From Lactuca virosa (taxonomy: Eukaryota > Streptophyta > Magnoliopsida > Asterales > Asteraceae), in NCBI GenBank assembly GCA_928212115.1, contig CAKMRJ010005745.1:223202570-223266569 (forward strand): DNA of 64,000 bases, written 5' to 3'. Of this stretch, positions 11,885 through 23,060 are shown piece after piece. The notes beneath the pieces were generated by a model that made no database searches, was not told where the DNA came from, and was given only the letters and a program-made list of their open reading frames with translations. Position numbers and translations under genes: made by a program. Every line of letters begins with the position of its first letter. Position 1 is the stretch's first letter.

Positions 11885-12989
11885 TAGGACATGTGATATG
11901 TGTGGATTGTACTAGTTTTAATCCTAACTAACTTAAACAAAAGCCAACACACGATAGGTAGTGTACCTAATCAAATAGTAGTTTAGTGCAGGTAAGTAAG
12001 GTATCGAACACAGAGAACGGTAAAAACAATCAAACTATTACTAATGTTAACTAATTAAAACAATTATTAAAGAGGGCGTTTTCTCTAGTCTTGCAATACT
12101 AGAAACTTAAACAATCAATTAAGCACTTAACAAAGAAACAATTAACAACTAATTGAAGGACAAAAGACAACTTGATTTAATAATATTAAAGAGACTTTCG
12201 TTTAGATTCAGTTCACTTAATCTTATGGTTGATTTCGTGGCAAGTGCAATAGATTAATGTATTATCAATTATCGGTTTCTAATATGATAAGGTTCATGTT
12301 CACTATTAGTAATCCTTTAGCAAACAAGTCAATTCAAGCAGTGATCAGTTGATTAAACTAACAAGCTTCCTAGTGTTAAGTTGGAATCATGCAAGATTTG
12401 TAATAGTAGTGAATTAAATTGATTGGTTCAATTAACTTATATATGGTTTGTCATCATATATATCTCACACATTAACTTACTTATTTTCTAGTTAACCCTA
12501 GGTTATCTTCACAACACTAGGCTTACAATCTTGATGGTCACAAAATCATAAGAGGCAAGCAATCAAGAAAAATTTTCATGCAATCTCAATAAACTCATTA
12601 ATCAACAAAAAATAATTGCAATTAATACATAATGTTCTTTTAACAAACTTAGCATGATGAATAATCAGTTAAACATAATCCAAAGCCACAAAATCAAACC
12701 ATAATCAAAAGATCCTCTACTCTAAACGAAAGTAGGGTTTTTAGCCTATGATTTTAGCAGGAAAAAATCATAAAACCGAAATTCAGTAGTGTAAACATGA
12801 TGTAAATAAGAGAAATAAGTAAAGAAAATGTATTTTGCCTTAGATCTATTCAACGAAAAGCTTCAAGTCGACTTCTCTAATCCACAGCTCCTTGGGGATG
12901 TCTTTGGCCTCCAAAAAACACTAATAACCTCCAACATTCGTTTCGTTTTCGAATAGAAACGATCCTTAAATACATGTTGAAATCGGTGC

Positions 12990-13024
12990 AACACGGCGTG
13001 TTCTAGGACCCAACACGTTGTGTT
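12990..13024. repeat. Paired palindromes in element E
   Basis: AACACGGCGTGTT (12990-13002) and AACACGTTGTGTT (13012-13024) start 22 bp apart. A second pair is broken by the Cassandra/Gypsy B block: AACATGCCGTG ends at 13090 and AACATGTCGTGTT lies at 49045-49057. Confidence 0.85.
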
Positions 13025-13126
13025 CTTCATTAAAAATACGTGTATGGCAAGACACTATTCCATCAAGATTTCTCATCTCAACATGCCGTGTGTAACATCC
13101 CCTTACGACGCATATCACAATATTGT

Positions 13127-13232
13127 CCACTTTGGGCCACTCGACATAAGGATTTCCTAGGGGGGTCACCCATCCTGGTACAACTCTCGCCCGAGCATGC
13201 TTAAATGTAGAGTTGTTATGGGATTTGCTGCC
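13127..13232 (-). repeat. 5S rRNA-like segment, left Cassandra LTR
   Basis: About 100 bp matches the 3' two-thirds of plant 5S rRNA in antisense, including the internal promoter region. Several changes from 5S show that it is not a working 5S gene. In Cassandra this segment supplies RNA polymerase III promoter boxes. Confidence 0.85.
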
Positions 13233-13341
13233 CTCACGACTTTAAAATGTATTGTGAAAAGGAAGGTATCCACACCCTTTATAAGAAAATGTTTCGTTCT
13301 CCTTCCAAGCCTATGTGGGATCAGGTGCAGCCCCACCTTCA

Positions 13342-13363
13342 CCCCCCCCCCCCCCCCCCCCCA
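13342..13363. repeat. C homopolymer tract
   Basis: About 22 consecutive C residues lie beside the left Cassandra LTR. On the minus strand this is a G-run in the PPT position. Length is likely unreliable in an assembly. Confidence 0.85.
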
Positions 13364-13464
13364 TTATAGGGTTCGACGTCCCTGTCGAACACATCGACCC
13401 GTGTCGCAGCTCTGATACCATTTGTAACATCCCCGTTTCGCACGTATCACAATATTGTCCGCTT

Positions 13465-13565
13465 TGGGCCACTTGGCACGAGGACTTCCCAGGGGGTCAC
13501 CGATCCCGGTACTACTCTCGCCCGAGCACGCTTAACTGCAAAGTTCTTATGGGATCTGCTACCCT
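13465..13565 (-). repeat. 5S rRNA-like segment, right Cassandra LTR
   Basis: This is the second copy, closer to canonical 5S than the left one (GAGGACTTCCCAGG, then CTACTCTCGCCCGAGCACGC, are near exact). Confidence 0.88.
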
Positions 13566-13778
13566 CACGACTTTAAAACGCGTTGTGACAAGGAAGGTAT
13601 CCACACTCTTATAAGGAAATGTTTCGTTCTCCTTCCAAGCTGATGTGGGATAGTTGCAACATCCCGAATTACATGTATTTTCAAATCCTCCCCTTGATTT
13701 TTAATTATGTCATTTTGGTCCTTGGAGTTGGTTGGAATTAGCCAAAGTGGCAAATTGGTAAATTTTGGGGCAGGAGGT

Positions 13779-13814
13779 GTACGCTTAGTGTACATGTGAG
13801 TAAGCTAAGCATAC
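13779..13814. repeat. Palindrome pair 1 in the Gypsy B left LTR
   Basis: GTACGCTTAGTGTAC (13779) and GTAAGCTAAGCATAC (13800) start 21 bp apart. The right LTR has the counterpart at 47153 and 47174, also 21 bp apart. Confidence 0.8.
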
Positions 13815-14030
13815 TATGGCACACCCTACTACGATGGGCGTACTATTTTCCGAGTGAAACCCTAAATTTTAGGGTTTAAGGAGTATTTAAACATCATTAT
13901 AGACAATTCGACCTTTTCCTTTCAGCCTCAAAGTCCCTGAGTAGTTCTTGCAAAACCTTATCCCCCTTGAGTGAGAGTTATTAGTGATTTAGAGACAAAG
14001 GAAGTGCATCAAAAGCTTGAGAACGTGAAG

Positions 14031-14341
14031 TGTAGTTGCAATGAAATCGAGTATGTAATACAAGATCAGAGTATAGTATGAATGATGAACACAAGATCTA
14101 AATAATACCAGTTTGGCTCGATTATGCTTTCAATGAGTTCAGGGAGTTTTAGACAATTACACGAAAGTTCTTATCTAAGTTTAGTACACCTCCCTATTTA
14201 TAGGTAACATGAAAGAAAACAAAAAATATAAGGGACTAGACATTGTAAACTTCGAAACATAATGTGCCCTTGTAATAAAGTTGCAAACTTCCAAAACTAA
14301 CTATGACCTTCGACACCTCACAACTATATTCGACACCTACA
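14031..14341 (-). repeat. 3' LTR of the Sirevirus
   Basis: 311 bp, TGTAGTTGCA...CCTACA on the plus strand. A minus-strand TATA box (CTATAAATAG) lies at 14194-14203. The adjoining PPT on the minus strand reads CAAAGGGGGAGAAT (14342-14355). Confidence 0.93.
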
Positions 14342-14355
14342 TTCTCCCCCTTTGT
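14342..14355 (-). promoter_or_regulatory. Polypurine tract of the Sirevirus
   Basis: The minus strand reads CAAAGGGGGAGAAT directly upstream of the 3' LTR. It is a normal plus-strand primer site. Confidence 0.85.
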
Positions 14356-17300
14356 GAGCAGTGACGAATCAGTTCATCAAAATCTTCGTGGCTTGATGGA
14401 TAACCCTTGGGATCTCAGCATACCAGTTGACAATTTTCCGAATTTCAGCTTTCTCCTTATCATTTTTCTTGGCATAACTATTGATCCGAACCATGAGATT
14501 TGTGTAATGAGGTGTGGTATACCTTTCGACATCACACACTTGAAACAAGAATTTGGAGTTATTGACCTTCTTGTTCTTGCCAATAAAAACAATTCCTAAA
14601 GGTTTCAAGGTAATCTCACCATCTTTAAAATTTCTCAAACTAGCCTTACTCAAAAGCATAGTTTGTGGAACAGTGAGCTCTTTGTCCAAAGACTTAGCCA
14701 CTTCAATGTGAGTTAACGCCAATGCACCATAGTATCCATTAATAAAAACCTTCAAGTGAGCAAAACCATTCAAAAAATCTTCTTTGCTCGAAACTTGTAG
14801 TTTCGATACATCAACACTCTTCATGATCATTGCCACAACTAACAAATCATGAAGATTCATTAGAGGAAAGTATGCAACCGAGAAGTCGAATGCGACATTG
14901 TTTGCTCGGGCTGCATGATATCGATAATTCTATAACATAGCCTCGAATAAAACACCTTTGGATATGGAAAGAACCCGAACTATCTTGACTAATGACCATA
15001 TCTTCTCCTCCTTCTTTCCAAGTACAGCATGGAAACGAAACTTCATGCATCTGTATTCAACTTTATCCTTGTACTTGTCAGCAAGTTCGAACCGTTCATC
15101 CAAGAAAATCAGTAAGCTCACTGGAAAGTATAATTGATTCATGTTACTGTTCACAGTGTCAAAGCTTTTCTTAGGAACCTTCTCAAATTCATGCATCTCC
15201 CCAGACACAACCAAAGCTTTGATATACTCGTAATGATAATGCTTTGTAGGATCTCCTTTGTTGAGACCAGGTGGGTCATTTGCACGTTGCCGAATAATAC
15301 TTTGGATTTGCTTCTATTTCTCCATATCTGCTTGAAAAGTAGCTTTCTTTTCCTCCTTTGAAAGCTCAACACTTATGCATTTCCCTTTTCCTTTATCTGC
15401 TTCAGTAGGCTTGGGTTTCGAAGATTCAGTTTCTCCACCAGTAGATCCAATCACAATACCCTTTTTAATTGTCCTTGTAGTTGTTGTTGTTGATGATGTT
15501 ATAGTAGAAGCTTTTGGTAATGATGTTGGAATAGGAGTAGTTAACAATTTTCCAACAACCTTTCTACCATCATCATTTTTCCCCAAATCACTCCCCCCTG
15601 TACCAACTTTCGCACCAATGCCAACACCACCCTTTTCTCCCCCTTGCACCCCGTGTAAACAGGTGGGGCATCAGTCGACATTAGGCTGATGAGATTAGAA
15701 AGTGGTGCAAAATCCTTGTGAATAGTCGACTCTAAAATTTGCAACTTCTCAGACAGAAGCTCTAGATTAAGTAACAAAGATGACACAAAACTAGACTTTA
15801 AGCCCAACCCCTTTAACTCAACCAAGAGTTTATCAACATTCTCAAAACTCTTAACTTCTTCTTCCTCCATTTTGTCAACCTTCGGAACGAGAGTTGTATA
15901 CCATTCAACAACTTTCGTTACCGCATCAGCAGGTATATCTATCTTGTTGTGAAGAGTAGAATAATTATGATCCAACGCTGCAACTTCTTTCACCATATCT
16001 ACACGAAGCTCCTCTATCTTTAAGTTGACATCTTCACCAACCTTTTTAACATCTTGAACAAAAAGGGCATGTATTTGCTTCGCAACCTCGTTCAATTATT
16101 TAAGTTCACCAGTAAATGAATCAGATTGAGCTTTGAACATTGACTCAATATCCCTATCCATCTGATCGAGTTTATGCTGAATCCGATGATCGTAAGCATT
16201 CAGTATCACATCCACCTCTATGCCTGACACCGAATGTTTACCCACTTGCATTCACTTGGAATTGAAATAAAGAATTGTGATTTCTATTCAGAATCTTAAA
16301 CTGTTTGACGGACATCAACATGTGATCTGGTATATTTTCTTTTTCAGAATGAAACTCAATATCGGCAAATGACCCCATGAACTCACCATCATCTGTTTCA
16401 TCATCATGAACGGTTTTTGTATTTTCGGTGGATTGAGATGGGAATAAGGAAGTAATGGTTTTTTCCATGACATTATCGAAAGTAGGTGAATGGTTTGATG
16501 TAGGTATTTCGGATGAAGTGGGAATAATAAATGGAGGTAAAGAGACTATGGTATCAACATTTGAGGTTTCGAATGTAGTAGAAACAAGAATAGAAGGATT
16601 ACATTGGGCTTCATTATTCGATACTCCATCACCCTTGTTGAAATTTGCATCAGTATCAGATACATTTGAAATGATGCCTGAAGTGCGGACCTCCTCAATA
16701 ATTGATTCCGTAGTCGACACTCCGAGTGGTTTGACAATTGTCTGCTCTGGAGTAGATTTCTTTTGTTGTTCACCTTGATTGATGGCTGTGTCCACTTTAG
16801 AAGTTTCCATATTGCCACCAGGATGTCCAGTCTCCTCGAGATTCGACTTAACTGGAGAATCCCTCACAGGTGAAGAATTCCCATTTTATCACGTCTAATT
16901 GGAGATTCAGGAACTACCTCATCTTCCATGGAGCCTTCACTGAGAATCAACTTTCTCTTCTTATTTTTTTTCTTCGAAATACGTTTGGCCATGTCTTCAG
17001 CACGCCTTTTCTGCGATGTTGGAGACAATGGTGTTGGTATTTCGCGAATCACAACCCCTTTATTGTTGAGTTGAGGCTTGTGAATTTAAGATGGCAAAAA
17101 GCTTGATGATCGTTCAGGTGAATGGCATGGTTTATGTGCCATTTTATTCAATCTTTTCAAGACACCTGACTTCGTAGGTACCACCTCCTTTGAAGGAATG
17201 GCAGTTTCTTCAACTATAGGCTTTGGATTTTTCTTCGAAGGTTTTCTCTGGTAACAACTTTGTTTGGAGATTTAGCCAATTTTTCAACTGGGTTGGCTTT

Positions 17301-17795
17301 CGAAGGACTAGGCTGATCATCCTTCTTTGAGCTTCTACGCTTCTTTGAAGGACCTTCAGTAGACTTTTCTAATAACTTTCCAGTCTCAACTGATGGATTT
17401 ATAGTCTTCTAATATTCGACCAATACTAGATTGGCTAGGTCGACTTTTAGAAGCATCGCATCAGGGATACAAGCCACAATAGGAAAAACATTGATGTCAT
17501 CTTCCACAGTCTTTGGATAATGATATGTTGAGAATTATGCTGTTTCTTTGCCTTCAGACACCATGAAACATCCCAAATTTTAAGCCCAAAATTTTCATTT
17601 TTAAACAAGTACTCCTCCACATAATTACCAAAACAATTCCCATGTCATATCATTTTCAAACAGAAATATAACAATGTGTCTGAAAAATCATAATGTCAAA
17701 GTAAACTAAATCAGAGCACAATCCCAGAAAACTCCATGCGGAAATCATGTGTGTGTGATGCGCTGCTACACCGCCGGCTCCTTCCCCTTAGACGA

Positions 17796-17850
17796 AGAGG
17801 TACCTGAAACCAAAACTAAAACTGTAAGCACAAAGCTTAGTGAGTTCCCC
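17796..17850 (-). promoter_or_regulatory. CTCACTAAGC...TTTCAGGTACC block, solo LTR C
   Basis: On the minus strand GGGGAACTCACTAAGC is followed by GCTTACAG and then GGTTTCAGGTACCTC. The Gypsy B LTRs have nearly the same block, so it is conserved between families. It resembles an intron 3' end (pyrimidines, then CAG/GT), but splicing is not shown. Confidence 0.55.
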
Positions 17851-17899
17851 CAATCGTACCACATACCATACAATCATATAGCATACATACTGCCGGGCA

Positions 17900-18350
17900 A
17901 TTCTGGAGTGCCCGACCTACCCGGTGCGACCATTCTGGGGTGCCGACCTACCCATGTCAAGCCATTCTGGGGTGCTGACAGACCAATGTCGAGCCATTCT
18001 GGGGTGCTGACCTACCCGTGTAAAGCCATTCTGGGGTGCTGGCCTACCCATCGGTCCTAACAACCGAACCTCGGGGACTATTCCACCCCCTACCGCTACT
18101 ATCACATATATCATAACATAAACATATTATCAGACATATCTGAGGTGTCCGACCTACCCTTCGGTCCTAACAACCGAACTTGGGGACTATTCCCCTCCTA
18201 CTACCACTATCACGTATAACATATCATGCCAGCATATAAACATATCATAACATACTGTCAGACACATCTGGGGTGTCCGACCTACCCTTCGGTCCTAACA
18301 ACCGAGCTTGGGGACTATTCCCCCTACTCCCACTATCACATATAACATAT
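17900..18350 (-). repeat. Minisatellite and longer tandem repeats, solo LTR C
   Basis: From 17925 to 18050, about four units of roughly 33 bp contain GCCATTCTGGGGTGC and GACCTACCC. From 18040 to 18350, units of about 100-130 bp contain TTCGGTCCTAACAACCGA and GGGGACTATTCC. Confidence 0.8.
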
Positions 18351-18666
18351 CATGCCAGCATATAACATATCAGGTAGTAGCAAACCTAGATGAATATCAC
18401 AAAGACAATCATCTAACATACAACTCTTACTGGTGGGCCGGCATTGTGGCCGTAGACCCACCGCTACTGGAAAGTAACTCACCTCGAACGAGTAGCTGCT
18501 GATAATCTGTGCGGGAAATCTCTGTCTGCTGCTGCTCCGGAAATCCTCCGGCTATAATCCCCACAAAACACTTAATCAGAGTCTGATATCTATTCTTAGG
18601 GTAAAATAAACATTTTACCCTTGACCAAGTCCAAGTCAAAGTCAAAGTCAACTTCCAGTTGACCCG

Positions 18667-19116
18667 ACTCGCCGAGTTAGGCCACCAACTCGTCGAGTCC
18701 CTATCTCTTCAATCTGTCCTCATCCACGTCTCTACTCGTCGAGTTTAGCAACGACTCGACGGGTTCTCCTTCTAACACAACCTCGGATGAACCTTCATCT
18801 GGCTCGCCGAGCGGTATGAACACTCGTCGAGTTCATCTTCATCCTATGAACACGTCCTGTCCTCGACTCGCCGAGTTGTATGAACAACTCGTCGAGTTCA
18901 TCTTCAAGAGTTGGGAGATTGCCTTGGACTCGCCGAGTCTGTTCATGCACTCGTCGAGTCCTATGAACTCCAAGACTATGGCTTATCCCAATACGTTTGG
19001 GTCACTCCCCTGGACCCTCTAAAATCTTTCTTTCATTCAACTGGGTCTCATGAACCATAACAGAAAAGGGAAGTCTAAATTCGGACTCGCCGAATCCCAA
19101 GAACGACTCGCCGAGT
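18667..19116. repeat. ACTCGNCGAGT palindrome pairs 1-6
   Basis: Eleven-bp palindromes start at 18667/18688, 18734/18754, 18802/18822, 18866/18887, 18928/18949 and 19085/19106. Within each pair the offset is 20 or 21 bp. The first five pairs follow each other every 62-68 bp. In most pairs the central base is C in the first site and T in the second. Confidence 0.92.
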
Positions 19117-19709
19117 CGATACAGTCCAAGTCTTATTTCTTCGATTTCTGGTGTACAACTCTCGTCTAAATGATAGATCTAGGTCCCTAAACTCGATCTA
19201 GCATGTAAAGTTACGAACTTTACGTGCAAGCATGGGACTTTGAGCCAAAAAGACTCTAAAAGAGGCTCTTAAGTTGCATGGGAGCTTCCATGGGTGCAAA
19301 AGCAGCCCCTTTTTGCCTTGTAATTCCTCCATGGACCTAGATCTGAAGCCTCAACCCCCAACCATGCTTGCAATCATGGTTGGTTACCAAGAATGGCTTA
19401 TAAAAGCCCTAAATCTCCCAAAAAAGGGATCTAGCAAATGAACAAGCAAGGTATCGACTTTATACCTTCTGTGAACTGCAAATGGTGCACCAACTTGAAC
19501 TCCCTTGGCCTCCTCTTGATTCCTCTAGGCTTTTCCTTCTCCTTTGAATTCAAAATCTCCAAAAAGCACCACAAAAGCCTTAGCTCTTATACAAACGGCT
19601 AGGGTTTGCTATGGGGGTTTTCTGGAAGCAATAGGGACGAAGGGTGGCTGAATGAGATGTTTAAATAGGGTGAAAACCCTTAGATTAGGGTTTTTTCCAG
19701 TCAGAGCCT

Positions 19710-19805
19710 ACTCGTCGAGTCTGCAGTCGACTCGACGAGTCCGTCATTTAAATCCCGAATCAAATCCGTTTCTACTCGACGAGTTGGTCCTTCAACTCGC
19801 CGAGT
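19710..19805. repeat. ACTCGNCGAGT palindrome pairs 7-8
   Basis: Sites start at 19710/19730 and 19774/19795, offsets 20 and 21 bp; the pairs are 64 bp apart. They lie close to the start of the LTR on the minus strand, that is, in U3. Confidence 0.92.
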
Positions 19806-20502
19806 CCCAGGCCAAAAATGCAAAATACTTAAATAAAATACATACCAGGAACCAGGTGCTACAAACCATAATCCCTTCTTTCTCATAAACAAATTGTAAG
19901 ATTAAGGTCCAGTATGTAGCACAAGAAATCCCATCTACAACATTTGTGTTTCCAATACTCTTGACAAACTCATCCCAGAGTTGAGTTGCAAAATCCACCT
20001 GCAAATCATAGTAGATGCCAACCACCATAGGATACACCACCAATCGAGCTTTATCTAACCCCACAGTATTTACCGTTAAACAACGAAGATATATACCAAA
20101 TAAGAAATTCCAAATACAATGTAAACTGGACTTCTTAAATTCACTGATCTTTGTAAGAATAGGTTGATAACCCATCTCATTGAACATATGGATGACTCGG
20201 GCATTCATTACCTTATAGAAAGGTTCAGCATTGGGGATATTCAGAATTTGAGCAAAGAGTTTCTTAGATAACCTGAATTTCTTGTCATTCACTAACTCAA
20301 ATGTCACGATCTTCATCGTCTTGCTATAAGTAGTCGTAGATGCAGCAAGCGATAACACATAATTTGTGAGAGCAACAATGAGCATCATTAAACCCTCTGG
20401 ATAAGCATCGATATCACCAAGAACTTGGTAGTTAGTGCTTTGGATCTTCATGATTGGTTGGGATGAAACATCTTCAGTGGTTTGAGATTGCTTAGTCAAC
20501 AT

Positions 20503-22254
20503 TGTTAGGGTTTTGAGGATCTTGAAGAATTTTCAGAGAGAAAATAACACAAATCGTTTGAGAAGATTAAGTGTGCATAAAGTTGCAATAGAATCCCCAA
20601 ATCCCTTTTTATATGTACACTATTTTGGAATTCCAAACGGTTTGTGCATTAAATGATAAGCCACGTGTCACCTGGAAAAGCGAAGCTAGTGCCGTAAAGA
20701 TAGCCACGTCTGATAAAGTGATGATCACTTTTCCTTGAAAACCACGTAGTAACCAAAACGTCACATCCATTAGTCTATTCGATAGTACCAATAGGATAAG
20801 AACCGTCACAAACCTTCGAAATGGTGGTTGGGCTCTTTTACTTTTGGGTTGAACAGTGTAGTCATTTGCCAGGCTTTCGAAATCATCAGCCTGAGTTGGT
20901 AACCTCAAAGATTTCGTGAGTGCAATGTGTGCCAAAGAAAAATATAAGAAGCAAAATAAGAAAATTTTGATTTTGTGATGTTAAAAATATTTCGACACAA
21001 ATGCAGTTAGATCCCAGGCAAAGATCACTTCGCTAATCATCAAGAGAGATGACCAACAGCTTGTGTGGTTTCCCATGAATTACAATCGAATACTTATAGA
21101 GAAGTATCGAAGGACATCTTTTGATAAGGCTTCATGGGTTGGCTAAAAATTTTGTTACATATAACATCTAAACATAAAAGTGATACATTGTAAACGAAAT
21201 TACTTGTTTGACCAGTGTAGTCAGGGACAAGTATGGCTTGGAAAATTATTTGAAGTAATGAAGAATCAGATAAATACTCACACTGAAATCATATTCCACA
21301 AAACAAAAGTATTTCTGGATCTTGTTGGGAAAAAAATGTCGTGGGTTTCGAACATTTTAGCAAGACCACTTAAAAGAAAGAATATGATTTGGAGTATCGA
21401 AAAGAGGTACTAAAACAAAAGTTTTGTTAAAATCTGGAACAAAGTTCCCCGTCAATTCCTTCAAAATGTTTCGAAAATATGGGTTTCACCTTCTTCACGG
21501 CCTCATGACTTGGGATCATTAACACAGAGTTTTGATATATCTAGATCCTGATTGGTTTATACCAGAAATCTCTCGGACATATGTCATTATGTGTGATCAT
21601 GAAAGAAATTTAGGATGAAAAAGTTTGGTTCAAGAATCGAAAGTACCTCTGCAACGATTGGACCATGCAGTTAACTCTTAACTCATATGAGAAGAGTAAG
21701 GTAGTTCAAAGACTAATGTGAATACAGCCTAATTGGGAATGAATTTTTGTAATGAAAAATCCATTAAGGTTTTCAAAAACACATTGAGTCATGGAGGCTT
21801 GGGTTGACATGCTGCAACATGCTTATTGGGACATCCTAACTAGGACATAATTTCAAAGATATACCTTTCCCTCAAGCAGCAAGCATGAACCATCAAAAAT
21901 CTTCGCTAAAAGCTACACAATAAAAGATTAACAAAACAAAAATATTTTTGGATTTTTGATTTTTGAAAGAAAATAACAAAAATAAGAAAATCTTTTTGAT
22001 ATTTTTGAATTTTGAAAGAGAAAAACAAAAATGAAAATATTTTTGTTGTCTTTCATTTTTAAAGAAAAATAGCAAACAATAAAAAATGTACCTGACTAGC
22101 AAAATTTTGAAAAATAGCATAAGTAACGAAGATTTTGTCAAACCATTGTGCATGATGTCGAAATCGAAGCATGTCGAAGCGTTGACTATGAACAGTAACC
22201 GCTGCATAATGAATAGTAACCGATGAATCGACATTTTTCCTCCACTTTGGCTTG
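20503..22254 (-). other. Non-coding spacer between pol and the env-like ORF
   Basis: There is no recognisable domain. From about 21930 to 22085 the minus strand is rich in long A and T runs (repeats of TTTTTG/CAAAAA). Several short frames occur by chance. Confidence 0.6.
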
Positions 22255-23060
22255 TCATTCTAACGAAGGTTGTCCAGGAACAAAATTCGCATCAATCATT
22301 CCTAAGCCATTCAGAATTCTCACGAAAGATTTTTCATCTAATGGTTTTGTAAAGATATCAGCAAGATGATCAGTTGTCTTTACAAAATGAACTTCTATGT
22401 TTCCATCTTCAACGTGATCTTTGATAAAATGGTAACGAAGAACAATGTGTTTGGTTTTCGAACATTGCACAGGGTTATGGCAGATGCGAATGGCACTTTG
22501 TGAGTCACAATACAATGGAATTTTCTTCATGTTGATTGCATAATCACGCAGTTGACTTTGTATCCATATGATTTGCGAAGTGCAAGCTGCAGCAACAACA
22601 TTTTCTGCTTCTGCTATGGAAATCGAAACACAGGTTTGCTTTTTTAATTCCCATCTTACTAGCTTCCCATCCAACAATTGACATCCGCCACTAGTGCTTT
22701 TGCGATCAAGATTACAACCACTAAAATCATCATCTCAGAATGCTTGAATGAAAAAGCCTGTCTTCTAAGGGTACCACAGTCCTAACGAAGTTGTTCCTTT
22801 GAGATAACGAAATATATATTCTTGACTGTAGTAAGATGAGGTTCCCAAGGATTCGATTGGTACCTAGCACAATTGCACACAGAAAACATAATATCAGGTC
22901 GACTTTCCATGACGTTAAGTAACGAACCTATCATGCTTCGATACAATGTGAGATCAACAGCTAGTTTATCTAAAGAAGGACTAAGCCTTGTTCCAACTGC
23001 CATTGGTACTCTTAACTTTGTGTTATTCGTCATTCAAAACTTTTCAAGAAGATTTCTTGT
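22255..23060 (-). pseudogene. Sirevirus RNase H and RT thumb, broken
   Basis: The minus frame at 22782-23033 reads YRSMIGSLLNVMESRPDIMF and YQSNPWEPHL, the Copia block linking RT and RNase H (usually YRxMIGSLxYLTxSRPDI). The last piece (22255-22677, 140 residues) is RNase H, with CDSQSAIRICHNPV and TKHIVLRYHFIKDHVE, both conserved in Copia, and it ends pol. Stops and a frame change lie between the two pieces (about 22680-22780). RNase H would remove the RNA template. Confidence 0.8.

Larger units (their letters stand above)
13091..13652 (-). mobile_element. Cassandra TRIM with 5S-derived LTRs
   Basis: Two LTRs, 13091-13323 (233 bp) and 13423-13652 (230 bp), begin TGTAACATCCCC on the plus strand. 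Both carry the reverse complement of plant 5S rRNA: GTCACCSATCC, then CTCTCGCCCGAGCAYGCTTAA, then GTTNTTATGGGAT. The interior is only about 100 bp. Next to the right LTR lies GCTCTGATACCA, an initiator-Met PBS on the minus strand; next to the left LTR lies a C-run (G-rich PPT on the minus strand). The total of about 560 bp fits Cassandra, a non-coding miniature retroelement moved in trans. The LTRs differ at many positions, so the copy is old. Confidence 0.92.
17564..19863 (-). mobile_element. Solo LTR C (Gypsy family)
   Basis: A 2.3-kb segment with TG..CA ends (minus strand starts TGTAGCACCTGG and ends GGATGTTTCA) interrupts the env-like frame. The flanks are CACCA (17559-17563) and AACCA (19864-19868), a TSD with one mismatch, and the coding sense resumes across it. 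It has no PBS, PPT or coding, so it is a solo LTR left by LTR-LTR recombination. It carries eight palindrome pairs, a minisatellite, larger repeats of about 100-130 bp and a conserved CTCACTAAGC block. Confidence 0.85.
14369..20502 (-). pseudogene. Env-like / unknown 3' ORF of the Sirevirus, broken
   Basis: A long minus-strand coding region follows pol and ends 28 bp before the 3' LTR, interrupted by solo LTR C. The N-terminal piece (about 19870-20502) starts MLTKQSQTTEDV and includes IWNFLFGIYLRCLT and TQLWDEFVKSI. The middle (16238-17450) is rich in Ser, Thr, Glu and Lys with basic runs such as KKKNKKRK. A 184-residue piece (15541-16095) looks coiled-coil. The C-terminal 163 residues (14369-14860) end the ORF. 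I see no signal peptide or clear membrane anchor, so 'envelope' is a label by position only. At least three frameshifts or stops are present besides the insertion. Confidence 0.65.

Noticed and set aside
11905..11915. CTAGT near 11911 as a possible Helitron 3' end
   Set aside because: No hairpin precedes it, no TC start was found and no insertion between A and T is evident. The inverted ends and TATCAAC flanks give a better boundary.
13127..13565. Possible functional 5S rRNA genes
   Set aside because: Only part of 5S is present, with substitutions, and the copies lie in LTRs with PBS and PPT next to them. They belong to Cassandra.
13197..13614. Frames of 72-99 codons in Cassandra
   Set aside because: They lie across 5S-derived LTR sequence and a C homopolymer (poly-Pro). 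Cassandra has no coding capacity.
17749..18114. 103- and 65-codon frames in solo LTR C
   Set aside because: Open only because of the minisatellite with unit length close to a multiple of three. No promoter or domain.
20609..20935. 108-codon minus-strand frame between Sirevirus pol and the env-like ORF
   Set aside because: No domain and no resemblance to known Sirevirus proteins. It lies in the usual spacer. It may be a chance frame.
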